Positions 1 to 6,983 are shown, counted from the first letter of the stretch. The stretch is DNA of 17,883 nt from an uncultured Mesorhizobium sp. (GCA_937958475.1 CALFXR010000034.1:1-17883), one strand, 5' to 3'. Made by a program: numbers and translations. The notes: generated by a model from the letters alone, not told the origin.

Positions 1-752
1 GCATCATCGGCCAGGCGGCGCTGGGCAACCGCAAGGACATCCGCAATGCCGTGGAAGCCGCGGCGGGCGCCGCGCGCTGGGGCGCGGAGAGCGGCCACAA
101 GCGGGCGCAGATCCTCTATTTCATCGCCGAGAACCTCGATCCGCGTCGCCAGGAGTTCGAGCGCCTGCTCGTCGCGTCGACCGGCGTCTCGGCGAAGGCG
201 GCGGCCGAAGAGGTCGAGGCGAGCGTGCGCTGCCTGTTCCGCCATGCCGCGATGGCCGACAAGTTCGACGGCGCGGTCCATTCGACACAGTCGCGGCACG
301 TGACGCTGGCGATGAACGAGCCCTGGGGCGTTCTGGGCATCGTCTGCCCCGACACCGCGCCGCTGCTTTCGCTGGTGTCGCTCGTCGCACCGGCCGTGGC
401 ACTCGGAAACTGCGTCGTCGCGGTTCCCTCCGAGCGTCATCCGCTCCTCGCGACGCTGCTCTACCAGGTCCTCGAGACGTCGGATGTGCCGGCGGGCGTG
501 GTCAATCTCGTCACCGGCGCGCGCGAGGAACTGGCGCTGACGCTCGCCCGCCACGCCGAGGTGGCCGCACTCTGGTACGACGGTTCGCTGTTTCCGGCCA
601 AGGCGCTCGAGGCGGCGTCGGCGGGCAACCTGAAGTACATGTGGAACTACGGAACGATCGCGGACTGGACCGCCCTGTCCGGCGCGGAAGCCCGCGAAGC
701 GATCCAGCAATCCGTCCAGGTCAAGAACATCTGGATCCCCTACGGCGAATGA
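1..752 (+). CDS. Aldehyde dehydrogenase-like protein, C-terminal part (5' truncated by window)
   Basis: The frame is open from base 3 to a TGA at 750-752, so the N-terminus lies outside the window. The visible protein resembles the N-terminal (NAD-binding) half of an ALDH: a PWGVLGIVCP segment, AVALGNCVVAVPSERHPLLA (family: ALAAGNTVVLKPSE..P) and VPAGVVNLVTG are clear. After the region where the family has ELGGK it reads NLKYMWNYG instead, and the protein ends about 35 residues later at IWIPYGE. No catalytic-cysteine domain follows, and the usual cofactor lysine of KPSE is V. This fits the degenerate second ALDH unit of a tandem-domain protein such as the ALDH16 family, whose first, active half would lie upstream; that is inference because the upstream part is missing. 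A truncated pseudogene is the alternative. It converges on the oxidoreductase gene and need not belong to the ectoine locus. Confidence 0.75.
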   Translation, partial: IIGQAALGNRKDIRNAVEAAAGAARWGAESGHKRAQILYFIAENLDPRRQEFERLLVASTGVSAKAAAEEVEASVRCLFRHAAMADKFDGAVHSTQSRHVTLAMNEPWGVLGIVCPDTAPLLSLVSLVAPAVALGNCVVAVPSERHPLLATLLYQVLETSDVPAGVVNLVTGAREELALTLARHAEVAALWYDGSLFPAKALEAASAGNLKYMWNYGTIADWTALSGAEAREAIQQSVQVKNIWIPYGE

Positions 753-817
753 GAAGCGGTCGATTCGCTCGTCCGCCGGCAACGCCTTCCAAGGCCGCGC
801 CCGCGCGATGCCGCTTC
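753..817. terminator. Inverted repeat in the convergent gap, possible bidirectional terminator
   Basis: GAAGCGG (753-759) and CCGCTTC (811-817) are a perfect 7-bp inverted repeat lying almost exactly between the two convergent stop codons. A smaller near-palindrome, GCCTTCCAAGGC (784-795), sits inside. The 51-base interior is long and there is no T-run on either strand, so intrinsic termination is only a guess. Confidence 0.3.
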
Positions 818-818
818 G

Positions 819-1892
819 TCAGTCCGGTACGACCACCAGCTTGCCGACGAACTCCTTGCCCATGAAGCGGGACTGGGCCGCGTGGAAATCGGAGAGCTTG
901 TAGACGCCACCGACGAGGGGCTTCAGCCGGCGCTCCTCGATCAGCCGCACGATGCGCCTGAAGTCGCCGCGCGTGCCCTGGCTCGAGCCGTGCATCTGCA
1001 GCTGCTTGAGGTAGAGCGTCCGCAGGTCGAGCTGGACCACCGGCCCGGCGATGGCGCCGGCGGTGGTGTAGCGGCCTTCGGGCCGCAGGATCGCCAGGAG
1101 ATCGTTGAACAGCGGACCGGCGACGAGGTCGGCCACCACGTCGATCGGCCGGCCGCCCGTCGCCGCGAAGACGGCGGTGCGCAGGTCGGGGACGTTGCGT
1201 GCGATCGCCGCCTCCGCGCCGATGTCGAGGACGGCGCGCTCCTTGCCGGCGCCGACGACGGCGTAGGGGATCGCGCCGCGCGCCCTTGCCAGCTGGACGA
1301 TCGCCGAGCCGACGCCCCCGGAGGCTCCGGTGACGAGGACGCGCTCGCCCTCGGCAAGCCCGGCGCGGACGAGCATCTGCTCGCCGGTGAGATAGGCGCA
1401 GCAGAAGGTCGCCAGCTCGATGTCGGTGAGATCGGTTTCGACGACATGGGCGTTCTCCGCCGGCAGCGCCTGGTACTCGGCGTAGCCGCCGTCGCGGCCG
1501 TGGCCCATGTAGTCGATGTCGGCGAGCGAATCGTCGTCGCGGTTGTAGATCGAGAAGTCGACCATGACGCGCTCGCCGATGCGCGCCTCGTCGACGCCGT
1601 CGCCGACGGCGACGATGCGGCCGACGGAGTCGGCGCCCTGGATGCGCGGGAAGGTCAGCGTATTGCCCCGCCGGCGCCAGGTGGAAACCGCCTGCGGGTC
1701 GGCCTCCGTGCCGTAGGCGCCCTGGCGGACCCAGACGTCGGTGTTGTTCATGCCGCAGGCGGCGACGCGGATGACCACCTCGCCGGGCGCCGGGCGCGGC
1801 ACCGGAACGTCCGTGCGGTATTCCAGCCTCTCCAGGCCGCCATGGCCCGTCAGCAGCACGGCGGCCATCGTCTCGGGAAGGCTTCCCCGCAT
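819..1892 (-). CDS. MDR-family alcohol dehydrogenase/quinone oxidoreductase-like protein
   Basis: This 357-residue medium-chain dehydrogenase/reductase has the normal family length. The N-terminal GroES-like part includes ACGMNNTD (Cys46, where zinc enzymes have their first catalytic ligand), but the next zinc-site motif GHE is GAD here, and the structural-zinc cysteine cluster is absent. The Rossmann half carries GASGGVG (about residues 190-196), typical of NADP-linked quinone oxidoreductase-type members. A zinc-independent reductase acting on an enone or carbonyl is therefore more likely than a classical alcohol dehydrogenase; the substrate is unknown. Its ATG shares one base with the aminotransferase stop (TGATG on the minus strand), which favours this start and translational coupling; an internal Met9 (MAAVLLTGHGG) matches the usual family start and is the alternative. 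The position implies a role in (hydroxy)ectoine breakdown, but it has no step in the described pathway. Confidence 0.8.
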   Translation of the reverse strand: MRGSLPETMAAVLLTGHGGLERLEYRTDVPVPRPAPGEVVIRVAACGMNNTDVWVRQGAYGTEADPQAVSTWRRRGNTLTFPRIQGADSVGRIVAVGDGVDEARIGERVMVDFSIYNRDDDSLADIDYMGHGRDGGYAEYQALPAENAHVVETDLTDIELATFCCAYLTGEQMLVRAGLAEGERVLVTGASGGVGSAIVQLARARGAIPYAVVGAGKERAVLDIGAEAAIARNVPDLRTAVFAATGGRPIDVVADLVAGPLFNDLLAILRPEGRYTTAGAIAGPVVQLDLRTLYLKQLQMHGSSQGTRGDFRRIVRLIEERRLKPLVGGVYKLSDFHAAQSRFMGKEFVGKLVVVPD

Positions 1893-3265
1893 CAGCCGAG
1901 CACCGCCTTCACGGCGCCCGCCGCCGCCGCGACGATCTCGTCCGCCTCCTCGCGCGTCAGGCAGAGCGGCGGCGCGAAGCCGAGAATGTCGCCCTGCGGC
2001 ATGGCCCGGCCGATGACGCCGCGTTCGAGCAGCGCCGCGGCCACCTGCGGCCCGATCTTGCGCGCGGCGTCGAAGAACCGGCGGTCGTCCCTGTCCTCGA
2101 CGAATTCGACCGCCGCCAGCATGCCGTCGCCGCGCACGTCGCCGACATGGCGATGGCCGGCGAGCGCATCGGCGAGCGCCGCGCGGAAATAGGCGCCCGT
2201 CTCGCCGGCGTTTCGCACGAGGTCGAGCTCGTCGATCAGCTCGAGATTGGCGATCCCGGCCGCCGCGCAGATCGGATGCGCCGAATAGGTCCAGCCATGG
2301 CCGATGGCGCCGAGCTGGTCCGAACCCTGGACGAGGACCTGCCAGACCTTGTCGGAGACGATGACGCCCGAGAGCGGCGCATAGGCCGAAGTCAGCCCCT
2401 TGGCGATGGTGATCAGGTCCGGCCGGATGCCGTAGTGGTCGGAACCGAACATCGAGCCAAGCCGGCCGAAGCCGGTGACCACCTCATCGGCGACGAGGAG
2501 GACGTCGTACTTCGCCAGCACCGCCTGGATTTTCTCCCAGTAGCGGGCCGGCGGCGGCACGATGCCGCCGGTTCCGAGGATGGGCTCGCCGATGAAGGCG
2601 GCGACTGTCTCCGGGCCCTCGGCGAGGATCATCGCCTCGAGGCGATCGGCGCAGTGCTGCGAGAAGTCCTCCTCGCTCATCGAGCGGTCGTCGCGACGGA
2701 AAAAGTAGGGCGCCTCGGTGTGCAGGATCGGCGCACGCGGCAGGTCGAAGGCGTTGTGGAAGAGGCTGAGCCCGGTCAGGGAGCCGGTCATCACGCCGGA
2801 GCCGTGATAACCGCGCCAGCGCGAGATGATCTTCTTCTTCTCCGGCCGGCCGAGGATGTTGTTGTAGTACCAGATGAGCTTGATGTTGGTCTCGTTGGCG
2901 TCGGAGCCCGACAGGCCGAAATAGACCCGGCTCATGCCCTCCGGTGCCCGGTCGATGATCATCTTGGCGAGCCGGATCGAGGCGTCCGTGCCGTGGCCGA
3001 CATAGGCATGGTAGTAGGCGAGATCCTTCGCCTGGGCGGCGATCGCGTCGGCGATCTTCTGACGCCCGTAGCCGACATTGACGCAGTAGAGGCCGGCGAA
3101 GGCGTCGAGGCTCTCGCGGCCGTCGACGTCGCGGATGCGCACGCCTTCGCCGCCCGCCATGACCCGCGTCGGGCTCTCGCCGCGGGCGTGCATGCCCATG
3201 TGGGTGGAGGGGTGGAAGAAGTGGTCTCGGTCCCAGGCGGTCCGTTCGTTGGTCAGGTCGAGCAT
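1892..3265 (-). CDS. doeD: Class III PLP aminotransferase, probable diaminobutyrate transaminase DoeD
   Basis: A 457-residue class III (omega) aminotransferase. Visible landmarks are SGSDANETNIKL (about 119-130), the RGYHG motif (151-155), FIGEPILGTGG, the PLP-contacting Asp260 in LLVADEVVTGFGR, and the Schiff-base Lys289 in TIAKGLTS. In ectoine degradation DoeD removes the amino group of L-2,4-diaminobutyrate to give aspartate-4-semialdehyde; sequence alone does not separate this from other omega-transaminases, so the specific role rests on its place beside doeC and opposite doeA/doeB. I chose the ATG at 3265 because GGAG lies six bases upstream and it is 17 bases after the doeC stop; in-frame ATGs at 3277 and 3301 lack comparable sites, and 3301 would fall inside doeC. 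Cytoplasmic. Confidence 0.85.
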   Translation of the reverse strand: MLDLTNERTAWDRDHFFHPSTHMGMHARGESPTRVMAGGEGVRIRDVDGRESLDAFAGLYCVNVGYGRQKIADAIAAQAKDLAYYHAYVGHGTDASIRLAKMIIDRAPEGMSRVYFGLSGSDANETNIKLIWYYNNILGRPEKKKIISRWRGYHGSGVMTGSLTGLSLFHNAFDLPRAPILHTEAPYFFRRDDRSMSEEDFSQHCADRLEAMILAEGPETVAAFIGEPILGTGGIVPPPARYWEKIQAVLAKYDVLLVADEVVTGFGRLGSMFGSDHYGIRPDLITIAKGLTSAYAPLSGVIVSDKVWQVLVQGSDQLGAIGHGWTYSAHPICAAAGIANLELIDELDLVRNAGETGAYFRAALADALAGHRHVGDVRGDGMLAAVEFVEDRDDRRFFDAARKIGPQVAAALLERGVIGRAMPQGDILGFAPPLCLTREEADEIVAAAAGAVKAVLG

Positions 3266-3282
3266 GATCGTCTCCATTCGGC

Positions 3283-4773
3283 TCAGGCCGCGTCGATGCA
3301 AAGGTATTTCAGGTCGGTGAAGGCCTCGATTCCGTGGCGCGAGCCCTCGCGTCCGAGGCCGGACTGCTTCATCCCGCCGAAGGGGATCGGGGCGCCGGTG
3401 ATCTTGACGCGGTTGATCGCGACCATGCCGAAGTCGAGCGCCGAGCCGACGCGCAGCTGCCGGCGCCCGTTCTCGGTCACCACGTAGCAGACCAGGCCGT
3501 ATTCGCTGTCGTTGGCACGCGCGACGACCTCTTCCTCGGTGACGAAGGGGGTTACCGCCGCGACCGGGCCGAACGTTTCCTCATGCATGACGAGGGCATC
3601 GTCGGGCACGTCGACGAGGAGCGTCGGCGGGTAGAAGAGGGAGCCTTCCTTCGCCTTGCGGCCGCCGGCGAGGCAGCGCGCGCCGCGGGCGAGCGCATCC
3701 TCGACATGCGCTTCCACCTTCGCCAGCGCGCGGTCGTGCATCAGCGGGCCGATGTCGGGGTCGTCGATGCCGGCGCCCAGCCTCAGCGCCGCGACGCGCC
3801 GTGCGAACGCCGCGCAGAACCGGTCATAGATGCCGCGCTGCACGTAGATACGGTTCGCGGCGAGGCAGTCCTGGCCTGAGGTGGCGAACTTCGCGCCGAC
3901 GGCGATGTCCACGGCGCGGTCGAGATCGGCATCGTCGAAGACGATCAGCGGCGCGTGGCCGCCGAGTTCCATGACGAGGCGTTTCATCGTCGGCGCGCAC
4001 TGCGCGGCGATCAGGCGGCCGATCTCGGTCGACCCGGTGAAGCTCATCGCCCTCACCCGCTCGTCGGCGCACAGGCGGCCCACGATCGTCGCCGCGTCGC
4101 CGGTCACGACGTTGAAGACGCCGGCGGGCACGCCGGCGCGCTCGCCGAGCTCCGCCAGCGCCAGTGCCGACAGCGGCGTCACCGAGGAGGGATGCGCGAC
4201 GACCGTGCAGCCCGCCGCGAGCGCCGCCGCAGCCTTGCGCGTCAGCATCGCGGAGGGGAAGTTCCAGGGCGTGACGATGCCGACGACCCCGACCGGCTGG
4301 CGCGTCACGATCATCTGGGCGCCGGGCAGGTGGCTGGTCACGCTTTCGGCGTTGAGCCGCTTGCCTTCCTCGGCGTACCACTCGACGAAGGCGGCGGCGT
4401 AGTCGATCTCGCCCAGCGATTCCCTGAGCGGCTTGCCCTGCTCCAGCGTCATGATCAGCGCCAGGTCGTCCCTCGCCGCGACGATCAGCTCGAACCAGCG
4501 GCGCAGGATCGCGCCGCGCTGCTGCGGCAGCAGCCCGCGCCAGGCGGGCAGCGCGGCCTGCGCGGCGTCGATCGCACCTGTCGCCTGGTCCGCATCGAGC
4601 GCGGCGGCCCTTGCGATCGTCTTGCCGTCCGACGGATCGGTGACCTCGAAGGAGGCGGCGCCGGCGCCGGCCGTCCAGCGTCCGCCGACATAGGCCAGCT
4701 CGCGCAGAAGGCGGCGGTTGCCGAGACCGTCGAGGGGGGATCCGGATCTTGCCGGCGCAGAATGGGCGTTCAT
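3283..4773 (-). CDS. doeC: NAD(P)-dependent semialdehyde dehydrogenase, probable aspartate-semialdehyde dehydrogenase DoeC (Ssd-like)
   Basis: A full-length 496-residue aldehyde dehydrogenase close to the succinate-semialdehyde dehydrogenase group. Seen: TPWNFP with Asn171, FTGSTEIG (245-252), MELGGHAP with general-base Glu269, SGQDCLAANR with nucleophile Cys303, and HEETFGPVAAV. In this pathway DoeC oxidises aspartate semialdehyde from DoeD to aspartate. Two oddities: the cofactor-binding lysine of the family's VLKPA..TP is histidine (VAHPSSVTP, His194), and the cysteine loop reads GQDC rather than the GQTC usual for GabD. Both could reflect different cofactor or substrate preference, which is inference. 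The start at 4773 has GGGAG six bases upstream; the open frame continues far upstream but only as a shadow of the asnC gene. It is followed 17 bases later by doeD. Confidence 0.87.
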   Translation of the reverse strand: MNAHSAPARSGSPLDGLGNRRLLRELAYVGGRWTAGAGAASFEVTDPSDGKTIARAAALDADQATGAIDAAQAALPAWRGLLPQQRGAILRRWFELIVAARDDLALIMTLEQGKPLRESLGEIDYAAAFVEWYAEEGKRLNAESVTSHLPGAQMIVTRQPVGVVGIVTPWNFPSAMLTRKAAAALAAGCTVVAHPSSVTPLSALALAELGERAGVPAGVFNVVTGDAATIVGRLCADERVRAMSFTGSTEIGRLIAAQCAPTMKRLVMELGGHAPLIVFDDADLDRAVDIAVGAKFATSGQDCLAANRIYVQRGIYDRFCAAFARRVAALRLGAGIDDPDIGPLMHDRALAKVEAHVEDALARGARCLAGGRKAKEGSLFYPPTLLVDVPDDALVMHEETFGPVAAVTPFVTEEEVVARANDSEYGLVCYVVTENGRRQLRVGSALDFGMVAINRVKITGAPIPFGGMKQSGLGREGSRHGIEAFTDLKYLCIDAA

Positions 4774-4901
4774 GGCGCGCTCCCGTTGTTCGGAAGCGAC
4801 TCTAGCGGGAAGGCTGCGAGAGATTGTCCATTCGTGTGTCGCGACGTAGAGAAAGTCTCCATGTTCGCCGCGATCGACGGCCGATCCGGTCTGCGGCGGT
4901 C
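4774..4901 (-). promoter_or_regulatory. 128-bp spacer between asnC/doeX and doeC
   Basis: This gap is long for the otherwise tight minus-strand operon. It holds an imperfect inverted pair, GAGATTGT near 4829 and AAAGTCTC near 4853, which match at 6 of 8 positions. That could be a regulator site or a leader structure. No convincing -10/-35 pair was found on the minus strand. It could support separate expression of doeC-doeD from the regulator gene. Confidence 0.25.
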
Positions 4902-5381
4902 TTACGCCCCGTCGAGGAGCGTCTCCACCGGAGGGCCGATCTCCTCCTTCACCGTCCGGGTGACGATGTAGGTGAAGTACCGTTCGATGCCGAGTTCCCG
5001 CGCCAGCAGCCCGTCGATCAGGCGCTGATAGGCGTCGATGTCGCGGCAGACCACCTTCAGCAGATAGTCGACGCCGCCGCCGACCGACCAGCAGGCGACG
5101 ATCTCGGGCAGATCGCGGACGGCGCGCTCGAAACGGTCGAAATCGGCCTGGCGATGGCTGTGCAGCGTCACCTCGACGAGGACGGCGGTCAACGGGACCA
5201 CAAAGCGAAGATCGACGGCGGCGTGGTAGCCGGCGATGATCCCCGCCTTCTCCAGCTTGCGCAGCCTCAGCCAGGCCGGCGTCGGCGACAGGCCCACCTT
5301 CTCGGCGAGCGCCAGCTTGGTGATGCGGCCCTCCCGCTGCACCGCCTCGAGGATGCGGAGGTCGATGCTGTCCAGTTTCAT
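4902..5381 (-). CDS. doeX: AsnC/Lrp-family transcriptional regulator of ectoine catabolism (DoeX-like)
   Basis: A 159-residue Lrp/AsnC protein, the usual size. It opens with the family hallmark LDSIDLRILEAVQREGR, then a winged helix-turn-helix (about residues 19-45, LALAEKVGLSPTPAWLRLRKLEKAGII). The C-terminal effector/oligomerisation (RAM) domain follows, with VEVTLHSHRQADFDRFERA and VGGGVDYLLKVVC. Members of this group beside ectoine-degradation genes (DoeX in Halomonas, AsnC in marine alphaproteobacteria) are described as regulators of the catabolic genes. I chose Met at 5381 because the family consensus starts there and GGAG lies about 10 bases upstream; an in-frame ATG at 5414 would add 11 unlikely residues. 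It is first in the minus-strand operon and divergent from enuR, so it may act on both operons. Confidence 0.88.
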   Translation of the reverse strand: MKLDSIDLRILEAVQREGRITKLALAEKVGLSPTPAWLRLRKLEKAGIIAGYHAAVDLRFVVPLTAVLVEVTLHSHRQADFDRFERAVRDLPEIVACWSVGGGVDYLLKVVCRDIDAYQRLIDGLLARELGIERYFTYIVTRTVKEEIGPPVETLLDGA

Positions 5382-5470
5382 GGCGGTCCGGCTCCGGAAT
5401 TCGGTGGAAGGCACTTGACGACGCCTGCCGGTGTCTTGTCAATTGGACTGATTTAACGCGTTAGTATCTC
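5382..5470. promoter_or_regulatory. Divergent asnC/enuR promoter region
   Basis: The 89 bp between the two regulator genes hold several signals. TTGAC (5415-5419) and GTCAA (5438-5442) form an inverted pair 18 bp apart. TTGACG (5415) followed by GTCAAT (5438) would be a weak plus-strand promoter with 17-bp spacing; on the minus strand TTGACA (5442-5437) matches a perfect -35, but the -10 is poor. TAACGCGTTA (5454-5463) is a perfect 10-bp palindrome ending seven bases before the enuR start. There is no Shine-Dalgarno before that start. The layout fits autorepression of enuR, by inference. Confidence 0.45.
5441..5454 (+). promoter_or_regulatory. Candidate EnuR operator, copy before enuR
   Basis: AATTGGACTGATTT here matches AATTGACATGATTT at 6913-6926 at 11 of 14 positions and TATTGTACTGATAT at 6890-6903 at 11 of 14. 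The shared core is ATTGnnnTGAT. It lies between the possible -10 of enuR and its start codon, a place suited to repression. Assignment to EnuR is inference. Confidence 0.45.
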
Positions 5471-6856
5471 ATGACAATCTGGCGCCCCGACCCATCCCTG
5501 ATCCGCAGGCCGGCCTATCTCTCGCTGGCCGACCAGGTCGCGCGGGCGATCCACGACGGCAAGCTCGCGAACGGCGCCAGGCTGCCGACGCACCGCCAGC
5601 TCGCCTACGAGATGAAACTCTCGGTGCAGACGGTCAGCCGCGCCTACGAGGAACTGATCCGCCGCGGGCTGATCTCGGGGGAGATCGGCCGCGGCAGCTT
5701 CGTCCAGGCGGCGCGCCGCGAGATCGATCCTCCCTACCTGCCCGAGCGGCTCGGCGAACTCATCGACCTCTCGATCCTGAAGCCGGTGTGCGAGCCGATG
5801 CACCTGGAAACGCTGAAGCAGGGCCTCGCCTGGCTTTCGCAGAACCTGCCGTCCAGCTCGGCCCTGTCTTTCCGCCCCAACGTCGTCTTTCCGCGACACA
5901 GGGCGATCGCGGTCGAATGGCTGAAGACCTGCGGTATCGCCTGCGCGCCGCAGAACGTCAGCGTCACCAATGGCGCGACGGCGGCGATGACGGTGGCGCT
6001 GATGAGCGTTGCCCCGCCCGGTTCCACGGTTGCCACCGAGGCGATCGGCCACCACACGCTGATCCCGCTCGCGACCTATCTCGGCTTCAACCTCGAGGGC
6101 TTGCCGATCGACGACCAGGGCATCATCCCCGAGGCGCTCGACGAGGCCTGCCGGAGATCGGACATCCGCGCGGTCTTCGTCCAGCCCTCGGTGATCAACC
6201 CGACGGCGACGCTGATGGGCGCGGCGCGGCGCGCGGCGCTCGCCGAGGTCGCCCGGCGGCACGACATCGCCATCATCGAGGGCGACGTGCTCGGCCCGCT
6301 CGTCGACGACAGGGCGCCGCCGCTGTTCCACTTCGCGCCGGAGCGCACGCTCTACTACACGAGCTTCACCAAGATCACGCTGCCGGGCCTGCGCATCGGC
6401 TACCTGGTCGCGCCCGACCGCTACGTCGCGGCGGTCGCCAACCGCCACCTGGTGTCCAACTGGATGGCGACGCCGATGGTCGCCGAGATCGCCTCGAAAT
6501 GGGTGAGCGACGGCACCGCGATGGAGTTGGTGCGCTGGCAGCGCGGCGCACTCGACAAGCGCCAGGAGATCGTCACCGAGGTGCTGGGACACGGGCGCGC
6601 CATGACCCATCCGCGGGCGCTGCACCTGTGGCTGAAGCTGCCCGGTGACCGTTCCGAGGCCGACTTCGTCGCCCAGGCGCGGCTGCAGGGCGTGGCCATC
6701 GCGCCGGGCGCCTCCTTCCGCACGTCCGACCAGCCCTGGGAGCCTGCCGTTCGCATCTCGCTCGGCTCGACCACCGAAGGGGAACTGCGCGCCGGGCTCG
6801 GCATCATCTCGCGCCTGCTCCTCGGCGAAGCCGAGCATCTGCTGCTCGCAATCTAG
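5471..6856 (+). CDS. enuR: MocR/GntR-type PLP-dependent regulator of ectoine utilisation EnuR
   Basis: A 461-residue MocR protein: a GntR winged helix-turn-helix (about residues 15-80, with SLADQVARAI, LPTHRQLAYEMKLSVQTVSRAYEEL and ISGEIGRGSFV) fused to an aminotransferase-fold domain (about 110-460). The aminotransferase fold keeps Asp272 in IIEGDVLG, expected to contact the PLP ring nitrogen, Lys301 in YYTSFTKITLPG, expected to bind PLP, and Arg308 in LRIGYL. From memory, the characterised Ruegeria pomeroyi EnuR uses Lys302, almost the same position. EnuR is a repressor relieved when PLP-bound protein senses N-alpha-acetyl-diaminobutyrate or diaminobutyrate. It precedes ehuA on the same strand and diverges from asnC. 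No ribosome-binding site is seen before the ATG, so a leaderless or weakly translated message is possible. Confidence 0.9.
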   Translation: MTIWRPDPSLIRRPAYLSLADQVARAIHDGKLANGARLPTHRQLAYEMKLSVQTVSRAYEELIRRGLISGEIGRGSFVQAARREIDPPYLPERLGELIDLSILKPVCEPMHLETLKQGLAWLSQNLPSSSALSFRPNVVFPRHRAIAVEWLKTCGIACAPQNVSVTNGATAAMTVALMSVAPPGSTVATEAIGHHTLIPLATYLGFNLEGLPIDDQGIIPEALDEACRRSDIRAVFVQPSVINPTATLMGAARRAALAEVARRHDIAIIEGDVLGPLVDDRAPPLFHFAPERTLYYTSFTKITLPGLRIGYLVAPDRYVAAVANRHLVSNWMATPMVAEIASKWVSDGTAMELVRWQRGALDKRQEIVTEVLGHGRAMTHPRALHLWLKLPGDRSEADFVAQARLQGVAIAPGASFRTSDQPWEPAVRISLGSTTEGELRAGLGIISRLLLGEAEHLLLAI

Positions 6857-6889
6857 CCAGCCAGCGGCGAGAATGGGCAGGGTGAACAA

Positions 6890-6926
6890 TATTGTACTGA
6901 TATTATTTTTCGAATTGACATGATTT
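6890..6926 (+). promoter_or_regulatory. Candidate EnuR operator, two direct copies before ehuA
   Basis: TATTGTACTGATAT (6890-6903) and AATTGACATGATTT (6913-6926) are direct copies of the motif found before enuR, offset by 23 bp, close to two helical turns. MocR regulators such as GabR and PdxR are known to bind direct repeats, so the arrangement suits EnuR. The second copy overlaps TTGACA, consistent with blocking RNA polymerase. Confidence 0.45.
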
Positions 6927-6934
6927 GGAAGTTT

Positions 6935-6948
6935 CGGGAACGTTCTCG
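6935..6948. repeat. Imperfect palindrome in the ehuA leader
   Basis: CGGGAACGTTCTCG has a perfect 8-bp centre, GAACGTTC, and is symmetric at 12 of 14 positions. It lies 36 bases before ehuA, inside the loop of the possible AGTTTC/GAAACT stem. It could be a second regulator's site (for example the AsnC/Lrp protein) or chance. Confidence 0.3.
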
Positions 6949-6983
6949 CATGTGACGTGCGGGAAACTCCGGAACCAACCGAC

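Larger units (their letters stand above)
6857..6983 (+). promoter_or_regulatory. AT-rich control region upstream of the ehu-eut-doe operon
   Basis: This gap contains the only markedly AT-rich stretch of the window (about 6885-6930). TTGACA at 6915-6920 is a perfect -35 but has no good -10 at 16-18 bp. TATTAT at 6901-6906 resembles a -10 but lacks a -35. ACAATATTGT (6886-6895) is a perfect palindrome. AGTTTC (6930-6935) and GAAACT (6963-6968) could pair in the leader. It also carries two copies of the candidate EnuR motif. It is the probable main promoter of the nine-gene import and catabolic operon; the exact start site cannot be fixed by eye. Confidence 0.55.

Noticed and set aside
2147..3487. 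A 446-codon plus-strand open frame opposite doeD
   Set aside because: No motifs and biased Ala/Asp/Val/Gly content; doeD on the minus strand carries all aminotransferase motifs.
4774..5442. Possible 220-residue N-terminal extension or fusion of doeC
   Set aside because: The extension is low-complexity Arg/Gly/Pro sequence overlapping asnC in another frame; a normal ALDH start with GGGAG exists at 4773.
5460..5470. TAGTAT near 5463 as the enuR -10 box
   Set aside because: It would need a 20-bp spacer from TTGTCA and would place the transcript start inside the coding sequence.
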